This document shows positions 38,465 to 48,400 of a DNA stretch of 64,000 nucleotides, piece after piece; position 1 is the stretch's first letter, and every line of letters starts with the position of its first letter. The notes beneath the pieces were generated by a model. It searched no databases. It was not told the origin of the DNA and saw nothing but the letters and a program-made list of their open reading frames with translations. The translations under genes were made by a program, and so were the position numbers. This DNA comes from Yersinia similis (GTDB lineage Bacteria > Pseudomonadota > Gammaproteobacteria > Enterobacterales > Enterobacteriaceae): the NCBI RefSeq assembly GCF_001053095.1, contig NZ_CGBP01000009.1, positions 62,001-126,000 on the forward strand, written 5' to 3'.

Positions 38465-39430
38465 ATGCGTATTGGACACTTCCAGCTTACAAATTGCCTG
38501 ATTGCCGCCCCGATGGCGGGCATCACAGATCGCCCCTTCAGAGCGCTATGTCATGGTATGGGGGCTGGGATGGCTGTATCTGAAATGCTCTCCTCTAATC
38601 CAGAGGTTTGGCGAACGGATAAGTCGCGTTTACGCATGGTCCATATTGATGAACCCGGGATTCGTAACGTGCAAATTGCCGGTAACGATCCAGATGAGAT
38701 GGCAGCAGCCGCCAAAATCAATGTGGCGAGTGGTGCCCAAATCATCGATATCAATATGGGGTGTCCGGCCAAGAAAGTGAACCGCAAGCTGGCGGGTTCT
38801 GCATTATTGCAGCATCCTGATCTGGTCAAACAGATCCTCTCCGCAGTGGTTAATGCGGTAGATGTGCCGGTGACGTTGAAGATCCGGACGGGTTGGTCAC
38901 CAGAACACCGTAACTGTATAGAAATTGCCCAACTGGCCGAAAATTGTGGTATACAAGCCCTGACGATTCATGGCCGAACCCGTTCTTGCCTGTTTAATGG
39001 TGAGGCGGAATACGACAGTATTCGAGCAGTTAAGCAGACTGTTTCCATTCCCGTTATCGCGAATGGTGACATCACTGACCCGCATAAAGCCAGAGCGGTA
39101 CTCGACTACACTGGAGCAGATGCTCTGATGATAGGCCGTGCCGCTCAGGGAAGACCGTGGATCTTCCGGGAAATCCAGCATTATCTGGACACTGGGGAAC
39201 TGCTGCCACCGATGCCACTTGGCGAAGTGCAGCGTTTGTTAGACGGGCATATACGGGAATTGCACGACTTTTATGGTCCAGGCAAGGGATTTCGTATTGC
39301 ACGTAAGCACGTCTCTTGGTATCTCCAAGAGCACGCCCCTAACGACCAGTTTCGGCGCACATTCAACGCCATTGAGGATGCCAGCGAACAGCTGGAGGCG
39401 TTGGAGGCATATTTCGAAAATCTTGCGTAA
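38465..39430 (+). CDS. dusB: DusB, tRNA-dihydrouridine synthase B
   Basis: A 321-residue FMN enzyme. The start [22 protein letters not shown] matches E. coli, so ATG 38465 is chosen although the frame opens at 38363, upstream of the promoter -10. C100 in [12 protein letters not shown] is the proton donor, and HGRTRSC and IANGDI are FMN-site blocks. It reduces uridine to dihydrouridine in the D-loop of tRNA (position 17). First gene of the fis operon; fis follows after 24 bases. Confidence 0.97.
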   Translation: MRIGHFQLTNCLIAAPMAGITDRPFRALCHGMGAGMAVSEMLSSNPEVWRTDKSRLRMVHIDEPGIRNVQIAGNDPDEMAAAAKINVASGAQIIDINMGCPAKKVNRKLAGSALLQHPDLVKQILSAVVNAVDVPVTLKIRTGWSPEHRNCIEIAQLAENCGIQALTIHGRTRSCLFNGEAEYDSIRAVKQTVSIPVIANGDITDPHKARAVLDYTGADALMIGRAAQGRPWIFREIQHYLDTGELLPPMPLGEVQRLLDGHIRELHDFYGPGKGFRIARKHVSWYLQEHAPNDQFRRTFNAIEDASEQLEALEAYFENLA

Positions 39431-39454
39431 ACAGAAAAAAGAGCTGACAGAACT

Positions 39455-39751
39455 ATGTTCGAACAACGCGTAAATTCTGACGTACTGACCGTTGCAACCG
39501 TAAACTCACAGGACCAGGTAACTCAAAAGCCTTTGCGTGACTCGGTTAAACAAGCACTGAAGAACTATTTTGCTCAACTGAATGGTCAAGATGTAAGTGA
39601 CCTGTATGAGTTGGTACTGGCTGAAGTTGAACAGCCATTGTTGGACATGGTGATGCAATACACCCGTGGCAACCAAACCCGTGCAGCCCTGATGATGGGC
39701 ATCAACCGCGGTACGCTGCGTAAGAAATTGAAAAAATACGGCATGAACTGA
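39455..39751 (+). CDS. fis: Fis, nucleoid-associated DNA-bending protein
   Basis: A 98-residue protein apparently identical or nearly so to E. coli Fis. The C-terminal helix-turn-helix [20 protein letters not shown] and the N-terminal beta-hairpin arm region are present. It activates rRNA promoters and stimulates site-specific recombination. Cotranscribed with dusB and autorepressed through the site at 38383. Confidence 0.99.
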
Positions 39752-39775
39752 TACTAGTCAGTTAAGGTGTTGTTT

Positions 39776-39812
39776 AAAAAGGCGTTATCCTTAATTGGTT
39801 AGCGCCTTTTTT
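39776..39812 (+). terminator. Rho-independent terminator of dusB-fis
   Basis: AAAAAGGCG pairs with CGCCTTTTT across a short loop whose flanks (TTA / TTAG) add little, and the descending arm ends in a run of six Ts. Confidence 0.88.
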
Positions 39813-39957
39813 ATTATTCGTGATGCAGCACGTGATACACGGTGCTTTGTATACTCAAGATATCAGCAACAAAAACCCATCACTTCACCCAAAAAAACCA
39901 ATTTTTTAATGGTTATGCGTCTAGTAATTGTAAGGAACAGTCACAGAATTTATGGAG

Positions 39958-40848
39958 CTATGGCTCCTTGTTGATCAACAGCCGGTACATCTCGGTATGG
40001 TCCGTCATTGGTGTTGCACGCCGAGAAACTTCATTCCAAACATCGACACAGTGCGTGCCCAGTTTCATTGGGTAATTAAGCCGTTGTGCCAAATTACGTG
40101 CGATATGCAGGTCTTTATTCATCAATTGCAGCGCAAAGCCGGAGGCATACGAGCCGTTCAGCATAAATTGGCGCACTGTGCTTTCTGAAGTATTACTCCG
40201 GCCAGTGGAGGTATTGAGCACATCGGTCATCACCTCGGGTTCGATCCCAAACCGTTGGGCAATATGCAGTGCTTCGATTGTCGCCAACAGCCCCGTCGCT
40301 GATACATAATTATTCAATGCCTTGGCCGCATGGCCACTCCCCGCAGGGCCAACAAACAGGATCTGTTCCCCCATTGCAGCCAAAGCGGTATAACAAGATT
40401 TAAGTACCCTATCCTCGCCCCCAGTCAGGATCGATAATGTCCCGCTCTGGGCTTTTTTTACTCCACCAGAGACGGGGGCATCCAGATAATCCAGTTCCCA
40501 TACAGCCAGCAAGATCGCCAGACGACGTGAGCGTTCAGGATCGGAGGAACTCATGTCGATCACCACTGCCGCTTTAGATAGCTGTGCAACCCATCCCGAT
40601 ATCCCGTCACTTCCCAGCAATGCCTGTTCAACAGCCTCAGAGTTGGGCAACATGGTGATCAATGCATCTAAAGATGCCGCATTATCTACCGTGAGTGGTT
40701 CAGCGTTGAGTTCTGCCGTCAGTATTTGCACCTTGGTGATATCTGCATCACAGAGATACAGCTCAAAACCCGCCTTTACCAGGCGCTGCACCATAGGGGT
40801 TCCCATCTTCCCCAAACCAATAAAACCAATACGTTGCGGTTGTTTCAT
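39958..40848 (-). CDS. NAD(P)-dependent beta-hydroxyacid dehydrogenase (GarR/HIBADH family)
   Basis: A 296-residue enzyme of the 3-hydroxyisobutyrate / tartronate-semialdehyde reductase family. Rossmann motif GFIGLGKMGTPM at the N terminus, substrate loop DAPVSGGVKKAQSGTL at about 123-138, and catalytic K176 in GSGHAAKALNNYV. It oxidises or reduces small beta-hydroxyacids; the exact substrate cannot be told. It lies downstream of a broken lactonase gene in the same direction, suggesting an old sugar-acid degradation operon. No neighbouring gar genes are seen. Confidence 0.85.
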   Translation of the reverse strand: MKQPQRIGFIGLGKMGTPMVQRLVKAGFELYLCDADITKVQILTAELNAEPLTVDNAASLDALITMLPNSEAVEQALLGSDGISGWVAQLSKAAVVIDMSSSDPERSRRLAILLAVWELDYLDAPVSGGVKKAQSGTLSILTGGEDRVLKSCYTALAAMGEQILFVGPAGSGHAAKALNNYVSATGLLATIEALHIAQRFGIEPEVMTDVLNTSTGRSNTSESTVRQFMLNGSYASGFALQLMNKDLHIARNLAQRLNYPMKLGTHCVDVWNEVSRRATPMTDHTEMYRLLINKEP

Positions 40849-40912
40849 CTGACCCCCTTAATCGTTATTGGTCGCCAGAGCACTCGCTTAATCCGTTCGG
40901 CTGAAATACATT

Positions 40913-41393
40913 TCACGTCCATTGAGTGAGGGGAGCAACATCAACCTGAGCGATCCATGCGGCCGTTTCCGGCGTACCCGCAGGGTAACGTTGCAACACC
41001 ATCGGATCATGTCCGGGAATAATATGGTCGAATGAATCGGCCCAGCGATAGAGCATGTTGTAGCCTTCCAAGACATCGCCAACGTTATAAAGGATTGGAT
41101 AAGGCCGGCGTTGCTGAATATTGGCGTAGAAATGCGTGGCATCCGATGCCAAGTTGGCTCAGACCGTCTTCAATGCAATGCGTGATTGTCCGGCCACGCT
41201 GACGGGCCATGGCAGCATCAAATCCGGTATCAACCATAATCGTGCGTGTAGCCCCTACGATAGCCCAGACAAAATAGCCAATCGGCATCGGCCCGTCGTG
41301 TGGGTCACCACCAAGAAAGTTATCACGGGCTAGCCGGTGGTGATGAGCGTATTTGATAGCAAAAATCCGGGCATTATCATTGGATGCAGGCAT
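40913..41393 (-). pseudogene. Metallo-beta-lactamase-fold lactonase gene, internally deleted and frameshifted
   Basis: The N-terminal piece from ATG 41393 (IFAIKYAHHHRLARDNFLGG, then TIMVDTGFDAAMARQRGR) and the C-terminal piece in another frame (LASDATHFYANI, NVGDVLEGYNM, DHIIPGHDPMVL) belong to one AttM/AiiA-like N-acyl-homoserine lactonase family protein. At about 41145 the text jumps from EDGLSQLG to LASDATHF. The family's HxHxDH metal-binding block that should lie between is missing, and the frame changes. About 160 codons remain of the usual 250 or more, so no active enzyme is possible. Confidence 0.85.
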
Positions 41394-41754
41394 CGGTCGT
41401 TCTCCATGTCAAACGACCGATGCCTGCCAATGCGGGTAATATTCACCGATAACGCTTTACAGCCACGTCTTCACATCCACCTATAGCCATAGGTTTGGTT
41501 AAAAAATAACCTATGATGATATAATCAACCAATAATATAAAAAGTGATATGACCCACATATTCAGCCACATTTGAGGGGGGATAAGCGACGGGGGGACCT
41601 CAGGGAGTCGCTTCCGTTTTCGTGTATCAGCCCCACATTAAGTGAGCCAATGGGCTCCCCCCGACCTTTGTGGTCTCAATGAATTAAGTATCAACATGAT
41701 ATTTATCTCTTCAGATTAACTGCAATCACGCTATAGTCATTATTAACAGCTATC
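41394..41754. other. Gap with no gene seen
   Basis: About 360 bases between the lactonase relic and an ERIC fragment. It has an AT-rich patch (41500-41550) and a small hairpin around GAGCCAATGGGCTC near 41645. No ORF or known element was recognised. Confidence 0.4.
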
Positions 41755-41823
41755 TATACCCCAAATAATTCGAGTTGCAGGAAGACAGCCAATGCACAGG
41801 CGACTTGAAATATGACGGATATA
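41755..41823. repeat. Short ERIC-type element, internally deleted
   Basis: Only the two ends of an ERIC element remain: TATACCCCAAATAATTCGAG and GTTGCAGGAAG on the left, CGACTTGAAATATGACGGAT and ATA on the right, 69 bases in all. It lies about 45 bases upstream of the lipoprotein gene. Confidence 0.75.
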
Positions 41824-41867
41824 TAAGCTGAATGAATTCTGACTTGCACTGAGGATAGGGGTTGATT

Positions 41868-42335
41868 ATGAATAAGCTGGTCATTGCCGTAGCACTTGCC
41901 ACCACCGTATTAAGTGGGTGTGCCAATAACACTGCGTCTGGTGATACTTTTACTGCCTCTCAGGCACGACAAGTACAGACCGTCACTTACGGCTCGATAG
42001 TTTCTGCCCGCCCGGTCACCATTCAGGGCGGTAATAATAATAATGTTGCCGGTGCCATTGGTGGTGCCGTGGTGGGTGGATTCCTGGGGAATACTATCGG
42101 CGGTGGCCGTGGTAATAGTTTGGCAACTGCTGGTGGTGCCGTTGCGGGTGGCGTAGCAGGCCAGGGTATCCAGAGTGCGATGAACCGCAGTGAAGGTGTT
42201 CAACTGGAAATTCGCCGTGATGATGGCAGCAATATCGTTGTCGTACAGGCTCAGGGGCCCACCCGTTTCAGTGCTGGCCAACGTGTGATGATCGCCAGTG
42301 ACCGTAGCGGTACCGTAACCGTTTCTCCGCGCTAA
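41868..42335 (+). CDS. Glycine-zipper outer-membrane lipoprotein (SlyB/Pcp-like)
   Basis: 155 residues from ATG 41868. The signal peptide ends in the lipobox L-S-G-C (VLSGCANN), so it is a lipoprotein. The middle is a glycine-zipper 2TM domain (VAGAIGGAVVGGFLGNTIGG, then GGAVAGGVAGQGI), followed by a C-terminal SH3-like beta domain ending FSAGQRVMIASDRSGTV. This is the SlyB/PcP architecture. SlyB is a PhoPQ-linked envelope-stress lipoprotein in other enterics; whether this is the slyB orthologue or a paralogue is uncertain. A TTG two codons upstream is a less likely start. Confidence 0.85.
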   Translation: MNKLVIAVALATTVLSGCANNTASGDTFTASQARQVQTVTYGSIVSARPVTIQGGNNNNVAGAIGGAVVGGFLGNTIGGGRGNSLATAGGAVAGGVAGQGIQSAMNRSEGVQLEIRRDDGSNIVVVQAQGPTRFSAGQRVMIASDRSGTVTVSPR

Positions 42336-42374
42336 ACGTAGTCACCGGGAGCACGTGGATCCCGGCCGCCAGTC

Positions 42375-42398
42375 CGTAGGCTGATAGTCATGCCTACG
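42375..42398. terminator. Possible bidirectional hairpin between the lipoprotein gene and narI
   Basis: CGTAGGC pairs with GCCTACG over a 10-base loop in the gap where the two genes converge. Weak by itself; the position supports it. Confidence 0.4.
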
Positions 42399-42487
42399 TG
42401 CTGGCTATCAACTTACAGACTGATTTTCTACGTACTGCCTCTCCGCCTACGCTCTGGTTTTCAACATACAAACGGCCTTTCTCGTGA

Positions 42488-43165
42488 TCAATGGCGATTA
42501 CGTACCAACTGATATCGGCGGGTCAAATACTCAAGAGGCACGCTCCAAACGTGTACCAACCGTGAGAAGGGGAATAGCACAAATAAGGTCAATCCTAACA
42601 CGATATGTAGTTTGAAGACCCATGCCACATCGGTCAGATAGGCTGATGCACCGGTACGGAAAGTGGCAATTGATTGCGCCCAACCGACCAACTTCATCAT
42701 CTCGCTACCATCCATATGCTGCGCTGAGAACGGGATACTCAGTAACCCCAAGCTGACCTGTACAAGCAGTAACACCAGGATCACGATATCCGCAGTCGTA
42801 CTGGTCGCCCTGATCCGTGGGTTGGTCAACCTTCTGCGCAACAGCATTGCCCCGCCGATCAACACCATGACACCGCAGGCCCCCCCAGCAAACATCGCCA
42901 GTTTTTGTTTTACGTCTATCGGTAAGAAGGATTCGTACATCCAGTGTGGGGTCAACATCCCCAATACATGACCAAAGAATATCCCCAAGATCCCTATGTG
43001 GAATAAATTCGACGCCAATCGCACGCCTTTTTTATCCAACATCTGGCTGGAACCTGCCCGCCAGCTATATTGACCGTAATCGTAGCGTAGCCAGCTTCCT
43101 AACAGGAAAATCACTAATGCCAGATAAGGATAAATATCAAAAAAGAATTGATGTAGGAAGATCAT
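42488..43165 (-). CDS. narI: NarI, nitrate reductase cytochrome b subunit
   Basis: A 225-residue membrane subunit with five hydrophobic segments ([79 protein letters not shown]). The His residues in [18 protein letters not shown] and RLVHVW supply the two b-haems. It oxidises quinol and feeds NarH. Its start overlaps the narJ stop (ATGA). Confidence 0.97.
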   Translation of the reverse strand: MIFLHQFFFDIYPYLALVIFLLGSWLRYDYGQYSWRAGSSQMLDKKGVRLASNLFHIGILGIFFGHVLGMLTPHWMYESFLPIDVKQKLAMFAGGACGVMVLIGGAMLLRRRLTNPRIRATSTTADIVILVLLLVQVSLGLLSIPFSAQHMDGSEMMKLVGWAQSIATFRTGASAYLTDVAWVFKLHIVLGLTLFVLFPFSRLVHVWSVPLEYLTRRYQLVRNRH

Positions 43166-43944
43166 AAACTGGCTCCTTTGTTATCCGCTAACCCACGGGA
43201 TACAACGGCTTGCTTTGCCTCTGATGCGGACTGGACACTGAGATATTGCGGCAACACGGCACCGGAAAAGCGTTTTTGATGCGTGCTTTGCTGAGTGGAT
43301 GAACAATTTTGCTGAGCCGTTGAACAGCCCTCTGCACCAAGGAATTTCACCTGCTCCTCTTCCCACACAGCATCCAGGGCTTTTGGCGTGTCATCACGGG
43401 TTTCGACAGCCACTTTATCGCCAAGGTTTTCACTGCGAATATCGCTGCCTGACAGGATTAACAGCAGATCAAATAACTGAGCATATTGGCTGTCACGCTG
43501 ATGTAGACGTGCACCTAATAGCGCCAGAATGGGTGCAATGTCCTGCAAACCCATGGTGACCTCTTTCACCGGCTGGTTAGCCAAATATTCGAGATAGAGC
43601 GGCAGGAAATCCGGCAGTTCTTTGCAATCCAGGACTAATCCGGCTCGCTGATATTGCGCCATTAAATCCACCATCGCCTGGCCGCGATCCCGTGATTCCC
43701 CATGCACATGCTCGAACAACAACAACGACGTAGCACGGCCACGATCAAACAAACCGCAATAACTCGCCTGACAATCAAGCAGATCGCTATGACACAACGT
43801 GCTGATAAATTGCCTGAGCGTCTGGCACTGTTCAGCCGTGAGTTCACTGGCCTCAGTCAGTGCCTCAATAAGCTCTTGCTGGTGTTGCCACAGATCAGCA
43901 TCCGGGTATTCCAGCAAGCGGGAAATGATCCGCAAACTCATCAT
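43162..43944 (-). CDS. narJ: NarJ, nitrate reductase assembly chaperone
   Basis: A 260-residue member of the TorD/NarJ chaperone family, required for cofactor insertion into NarG. Conserved core: [52 protein letters not shown]. It is about 24 residues longer than E. coli NarJ. The extra length is in the C-terminal third, in a Ser/Gln/Cys-rich stretch ([19 protein letters not shown]). Overlaps narH and narI by 4 bases each. Confidence 0.95.
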   Translation of the reverse strand: MMSLRIISRLLEYPDADLWQHQQELIEALTEASELTAEQCQTLRQFISTLCHSDLLDCQASYCGLFDRGRATSLLLFEHVHGESRDRGQAMVDLMAQYQRAGLVLDCKELPDFLPLYLEYLANQPVKEVTMGLQDIAPILALLGARLHQRDSQYAQLFDLLLILSGSDIRSENLGDKVAVETRDDTPKALDAVWEEEQVKFLGAEGCSTAQQNCSSTQQSTHQKRFSGAVLPQYLSVQSASEAKQAVVSRGLADNKGASL

Positions 43945-45482
43945 AACTGGCCCCCCTGATCTGTCTTCTTAGTGACATCAACGGCATCAATACGGCGGCT
44001 ATTAAACAAATTGAAGCGGCTATCACTGCCATGGCAACCATCACCAAAACTGAAACCACACCCTTTGCTTTCAGGGAAAGCATCGCGGGCGATTTCACGG
44101 TGACTGGATGGGATAACAAAGCGATCTTCATAATTGGCAATCGCCAGATAGCGGTACATCTCCTGCGCCTGCGCTTCGGTCAGCCCGACCGCCTCCAGCG
44201 CACTGAGATCAATTTTGCCATCAACGGTTTCAGCCCGCTTATAGTGGCGCATTGCCAGCATCCGTTTCAGTGCCATGATTACGGGTTGGGTATCACCGGC
44301 GGTCAATAAGTTAGCCAGATACTGAACCGGAATACGCAAGCTTTCCACATCAGGTAACACACCGCTGTGGGGCAGCATTCCGGAATCGGCCGCAGACTGA
44401 ATTGGTGACAATGGCGGTACATACCATACCATCGGCAACGTGCGATACTCCGGGTGCAGCGGTAAGGCCAATTTCCATTCCACCGCCATTTTGTAAACAG
44501 GAGAGCGCTGGGCCGCCTCAATCACACTCAATGGGATGCCATCTTTCTCTGCCTGAGCAATAACGACCGGATCATGGGGGTCGAGGAAAATATCCATTTG
44601 CCGTTGATAAAGGCTCTTCTCATCAATGGCAGAAGCGGCCTGTTCGATGCCATCGGCGTCATACAGCAACACCCCCAGATAACGAATGCGCCCCACACAG
44701 GTCTCAGCACAGACTGTCGGTTCGCCAGATTCAATGCGTGGATAACAAAAAATGCACTTCTCTGATTTACCACTCTTCCAATTAAAATAGATTTTTTTAT
44801 ACGGACAGCCCGTCAGGCACATGCGCCAGCCTCGGCATTTGTCCTGATCAATCAGTACAATACCGTCTTCAGCCCGTTTATAAATCGCCCCACTAGGGCA
44901 GGTGGCAACACACGCTGGATTAAGGCAGTGTTCACATAAACGCGGCAAATACATCATGAAAGTATGTTCAAATTGCCCATACATCTCTTTTTGGATATGG
45001 GCGAAGTTCTGGTCTTTGGAGCGTTTAGAAAACTCCCCGCCCAGGATCTCTTCCCAGTTAGGGCCATTCTCAATTTTCTCCATCCGTTGCCCGGTAATAA
45101 GCGAACGTGGGCGAGCAACTGGCTGGTGTTTACCAGCCGGTGCGTTATGCAAATGCTGGTAATCAAAATCAAAGGGTTCGTAGTAGTCATCCAATGCCGG
45201 CACATCCGGGTTGGCAAAAATCTTGGAGAGAACGCCCACCCGGCTGCCCATACGTGGGGCCAGCTTGCCACTAATCTTGCGGATCCACCCGCCCTTCCAT
45301 TTATTCTGATTTTCCCAATCGTGCGGATAACCCAGCCCTGGCTTGCTCTCGACGTTGTTAAACCAGGCATATTCCATACCTTCACGGCTGGTCCACACAT
45401 TTTTGCAGGTTATCGAACAGGTATGGCAACCAATGCATTTATCGAGATTCAGGACCATGCCGACCTGTGAGCGGATTTTCAT
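43941..45482 (-). CDS. narH: NarH, nitrate reductase iron-sulfur subunit
   Basis: A 513-residue electron-transfer subunit. Cys clusters for three [4Fe-4S] and one [3Fe-4S] centre are visible: CIGCHTCSITCKNVW near the N terminus, CEHCLNPACVATCPSGA, CRGWRMCLTGCPYKKIYFNW (Trp in place of one Cys, giving the 3Fe cluster) and CIFCYPRIESGEPTVCAETC. It passes electrons from NarI haem to NarG. Overlaps narG by 4 bases. Confidence 0.98.
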   Translation of the reverse strand: MKIRSQVGMVLNLDKCIGCHTCSITCKNVWTSREGMEYAWFNNVESKPGLGYPHDWENQNKWKGGWIRKISGKLAPRMGSRVGVLSKIFANPDVPALDDYYEPFDFDYQHLHNAPAGKHQPVARPRSLITGQRMEKIENGPNWEEILGGEFSKRSKDQNFAHIQKEMYGQFEHTFMMYLPRLCEHCLNPACVATCPSGAIYKRAEDGIVLIDQDKCRGWRMCLTGCPYKKIYFNWKSGKSEKCIFCYPRIESGEPTVCAETCVGRIRYLGVLLYDADGIEQAASAIDEKSLYQRQMDIFLDPHDPVVIAQAEKDGIPLSVIEAAQRSPVYKMAVEWKLALPLHPEYRTLPMVWYVPPLSPIQSAADSGMLPHSGVLPDVESLRIPVQYLANLLTAGDTQPVIMALKRMLAMRHYKRAETVDGKIDLSALEAVGLTEAQAQEMYRYLAIANYEDRFVIPSSHREIARDAFPESKGCGFSFGDGCHGSDSRFNLFNSRRIDAVDVTKKTDQGGQL

Positions 45483-48400
45483 AGTTTACCCCCGGTGTTA
45501 CCCGCGTTCTGCTGCTCGTCATCCAGCCAATCAATGTTATTCATCTTGCGTACCACCACGAATTCATCGCGATTGGACCCTACCGTGCCGTAGTAGTTAA
45601 AGCCGTAGGCTAATTGCGCGTAGCCGCCAATCATGTGAGTCGGTTTTGGGCTGATACGAGTGACCGAGTTATGGATACCGCCACGCTGACCGGTAATTTC
45701 AGAACCGGGGATATTAACAATGCGTTCCTGTGCGTGGTACATCATGGTCATACCCGATGGAATACGCTGGCTAACCACGGCACGGGCCGTTAAGGCACCA
45801 TTGTTGTTAAACGCCTCAATCCAGTCGTTATCTTCGATTAATAGCGCTTTGGCATCCTCTTCACTCAGCCAGACAATCGGCCCTCCCCGCGACAACGTCA
45901 GCATCAACAGGTTGTCACTGTACGTTGAGTGAATACCCCACTTCTGATGAGGTGTCAGGAAGTTGAGCGCTTTCTCCGGGTTGCCGTTCGGCTTTTTGTT
46001 GAGTAATGGTTGCGCCGCACGGGTATCGATCGGCGGCCGATAGCACAGCAGACTCTCACCAAAAGCACGCATCCATTCATGGTCCTGATAAAGTTGCTGG
46101 CGGCCAGACAGGGTGCGCCATGGGATCAGCTCATGAACATTGGTGTAACAGGCATTGTAAGAAACATGTTCATCTTCCAGGCCGGACCAGGTTGGGCTGG
46201 AGATAATTTTGCGTGGTTGGGCCTGAATATCACGAAAACGAATCTTTTCATCTTCTTTATTCAGTGCCAAATGTGCATGTTCGCGGCCCGTCAGTTGTTC
46301 CAACGCCTGCCAGGCTTTGACGGCAACCTGCCCGTTAGTCTCTGGTGCCAGCGATAAAATCACCTCTGCGGCGTCAATCGCCGTATCAATTTTCGGCCGT
46401 CCGGCAGCAGGGCCGTCAGCATGGGTATGATTCAGTTGTTTAAGGAAATCGATTTCAGTTTGGGTATTCCAATTGATCCCCTTTCCGCCGTTACCCAATT
46501 TATCCAGCAACGGTCCCAGAGCAGTAAAACGGGCATAAGTCGCGGGATAATCACGTTCGACCACCATGATGTGAGGCGCAGTTTGACCCGGTATCAGCTC
46601 ACACTCTCCTTTCTTCCAGTCCTTCACACCATACGGCTGCGCCAATTCTGCCGGTGAGTCATGTTGGATGGGCAAGGTCACCACATCGGTTTCCTGACCT
46701 AAATGCCCGACACAAACCCGTGAGAAGGTTTCGGCGATACCTTTGTAGATATCCCAATCACTTTTGGATTCCCATGCCGGATCCACTGCCGCAGACAAGG
46801 GGTGAATAAACGGATGCATATCCGAGGTATTCATGTCGTCTTTTTCATACCAGGTCGCCGTGGGCAGAATGATGTCTGAATAGAGGCAGGTGCTGGACAT
46901 GCGGAAATCCAATGTCACCACCAAATCTAACTTGCCTTCACCGCCCTGATCTTGCCATTCCACCTCTTCCGGCTTCACCCCGCCCTGCTGGCCGAGATCT
47001 TTACCCTGAATCCCATTTTCCGTACCCAGTAAGTATTTGAGCATGTACTCATGCCCTTTACCGGAAGACCCCAGTAAGTTGGAGCGCCAGACAAACAGAT
47101 TTCGGGGGAAGTTTTGTGGGTCATCAGGCTGCTCGGCAGCAAATCTCAACGCCCCACTTTTAAGACTATCGACGGTATAGTCCATCGGCGTTTGACCCGC
47201 TTGTTGCGCACGGGCAGCCAGTGTCAGCGGGTTACAATTCAGTTGAGGCGCGGAGGGCAACCACCCCATCCGCTCGGCGCGAACATTTAGATCAATCAAG
47301 CTCGGGCTAAAGCGCGTGCTATCTGCCAACGGCGATAATAACTGGGTGGTGCTGACCGTTTCATAACGCCACTGGCTAGAGTGGTTGTAGAAAAATGACG
47401 TGCCGTTCATATGACGCGGTGGACGCTGCCAGTCGAGGCCAAATGCCAATGGCAACCAACCGGTCTGTGGCCGCAGTTTCTCCTGCCCCACATAGTGCGC
47501 CCAGCCCCCGCCACTTTGCCCGACACAACCGCAGAAAATCAGCATGTTGATCAGGGCGCGGTACGTCATATCCATGTGGTACCAGTGGTTGATACCGGCA
47601 CCGACGATAATCATCGAACGACCATGGGTTTTCTCGGCATTATCGGCAAACTCACGAGCAATGCGGATAATATCCTGACGCGCGACACCGGTAATTTTTT
47701 CAGCCCATGCCGGGGTATAAGCTTTAATATCGTCATAACTGCTGGCGGTATTTTCATCATCTAAACCACGATCCAGACCATAGTTAGCCATCATCAGGTC
47801 ATAAACGCTGGTAACCAGAGCCTCACTGCCATCGGCCAATTGCAGCCGCTTAACCGGTAACTTATGTTGCAGCACTTCTTCCAGTACCACACTTTGGAAA
47901 TTCTCACTGATTTCACCGCCAAAGTATGGGAAGCCAACGCTGGCGATATCATCGTGTTGCCCTAGCAAGCTCAGTTGTAAGGAGATTTCCTGGTGGGTTT
48001 GACTATCACGCTGTTCAAGATTCCATTTGCCTTTTTCACCCCAGCGATAGCCGATAGACCCCTGTGGCGCAACCAATTGCCCGCTGTTTCCCTCTATGGC
48101 AATGGTTTTCCATTCAGGATTATTAGCTTCTCCCAAGTTACCAACCAGATCAGCGGCACGCAGCAAGCGCCCAGCGGCGTAGTAACCTCCGTCACGTGGC
48201 TCGAGCAATACCAACATCGGCATATCGGTGTACTGCCGCATGTATTCAACAAAATAATGGCTTTGCCGCTGTAGATGGAATTCATTGAGGATCACATGGC
48301 CCATCGCCATCGCCATGGCGCTGTCTGTTCCTTGTTTTGGATTCAGCCACTGGTCGCACAGTTTCGCCACTTCCGCGTAATCAGGGGTCACCGCGACGGT

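Noticed and set aside
44954..45400. 148-residue - strand frame inside narH
   Set aside because: Same strand as narH but in another frame; Trp/Arg-rich with no family pattern, while narH is fully conserved.
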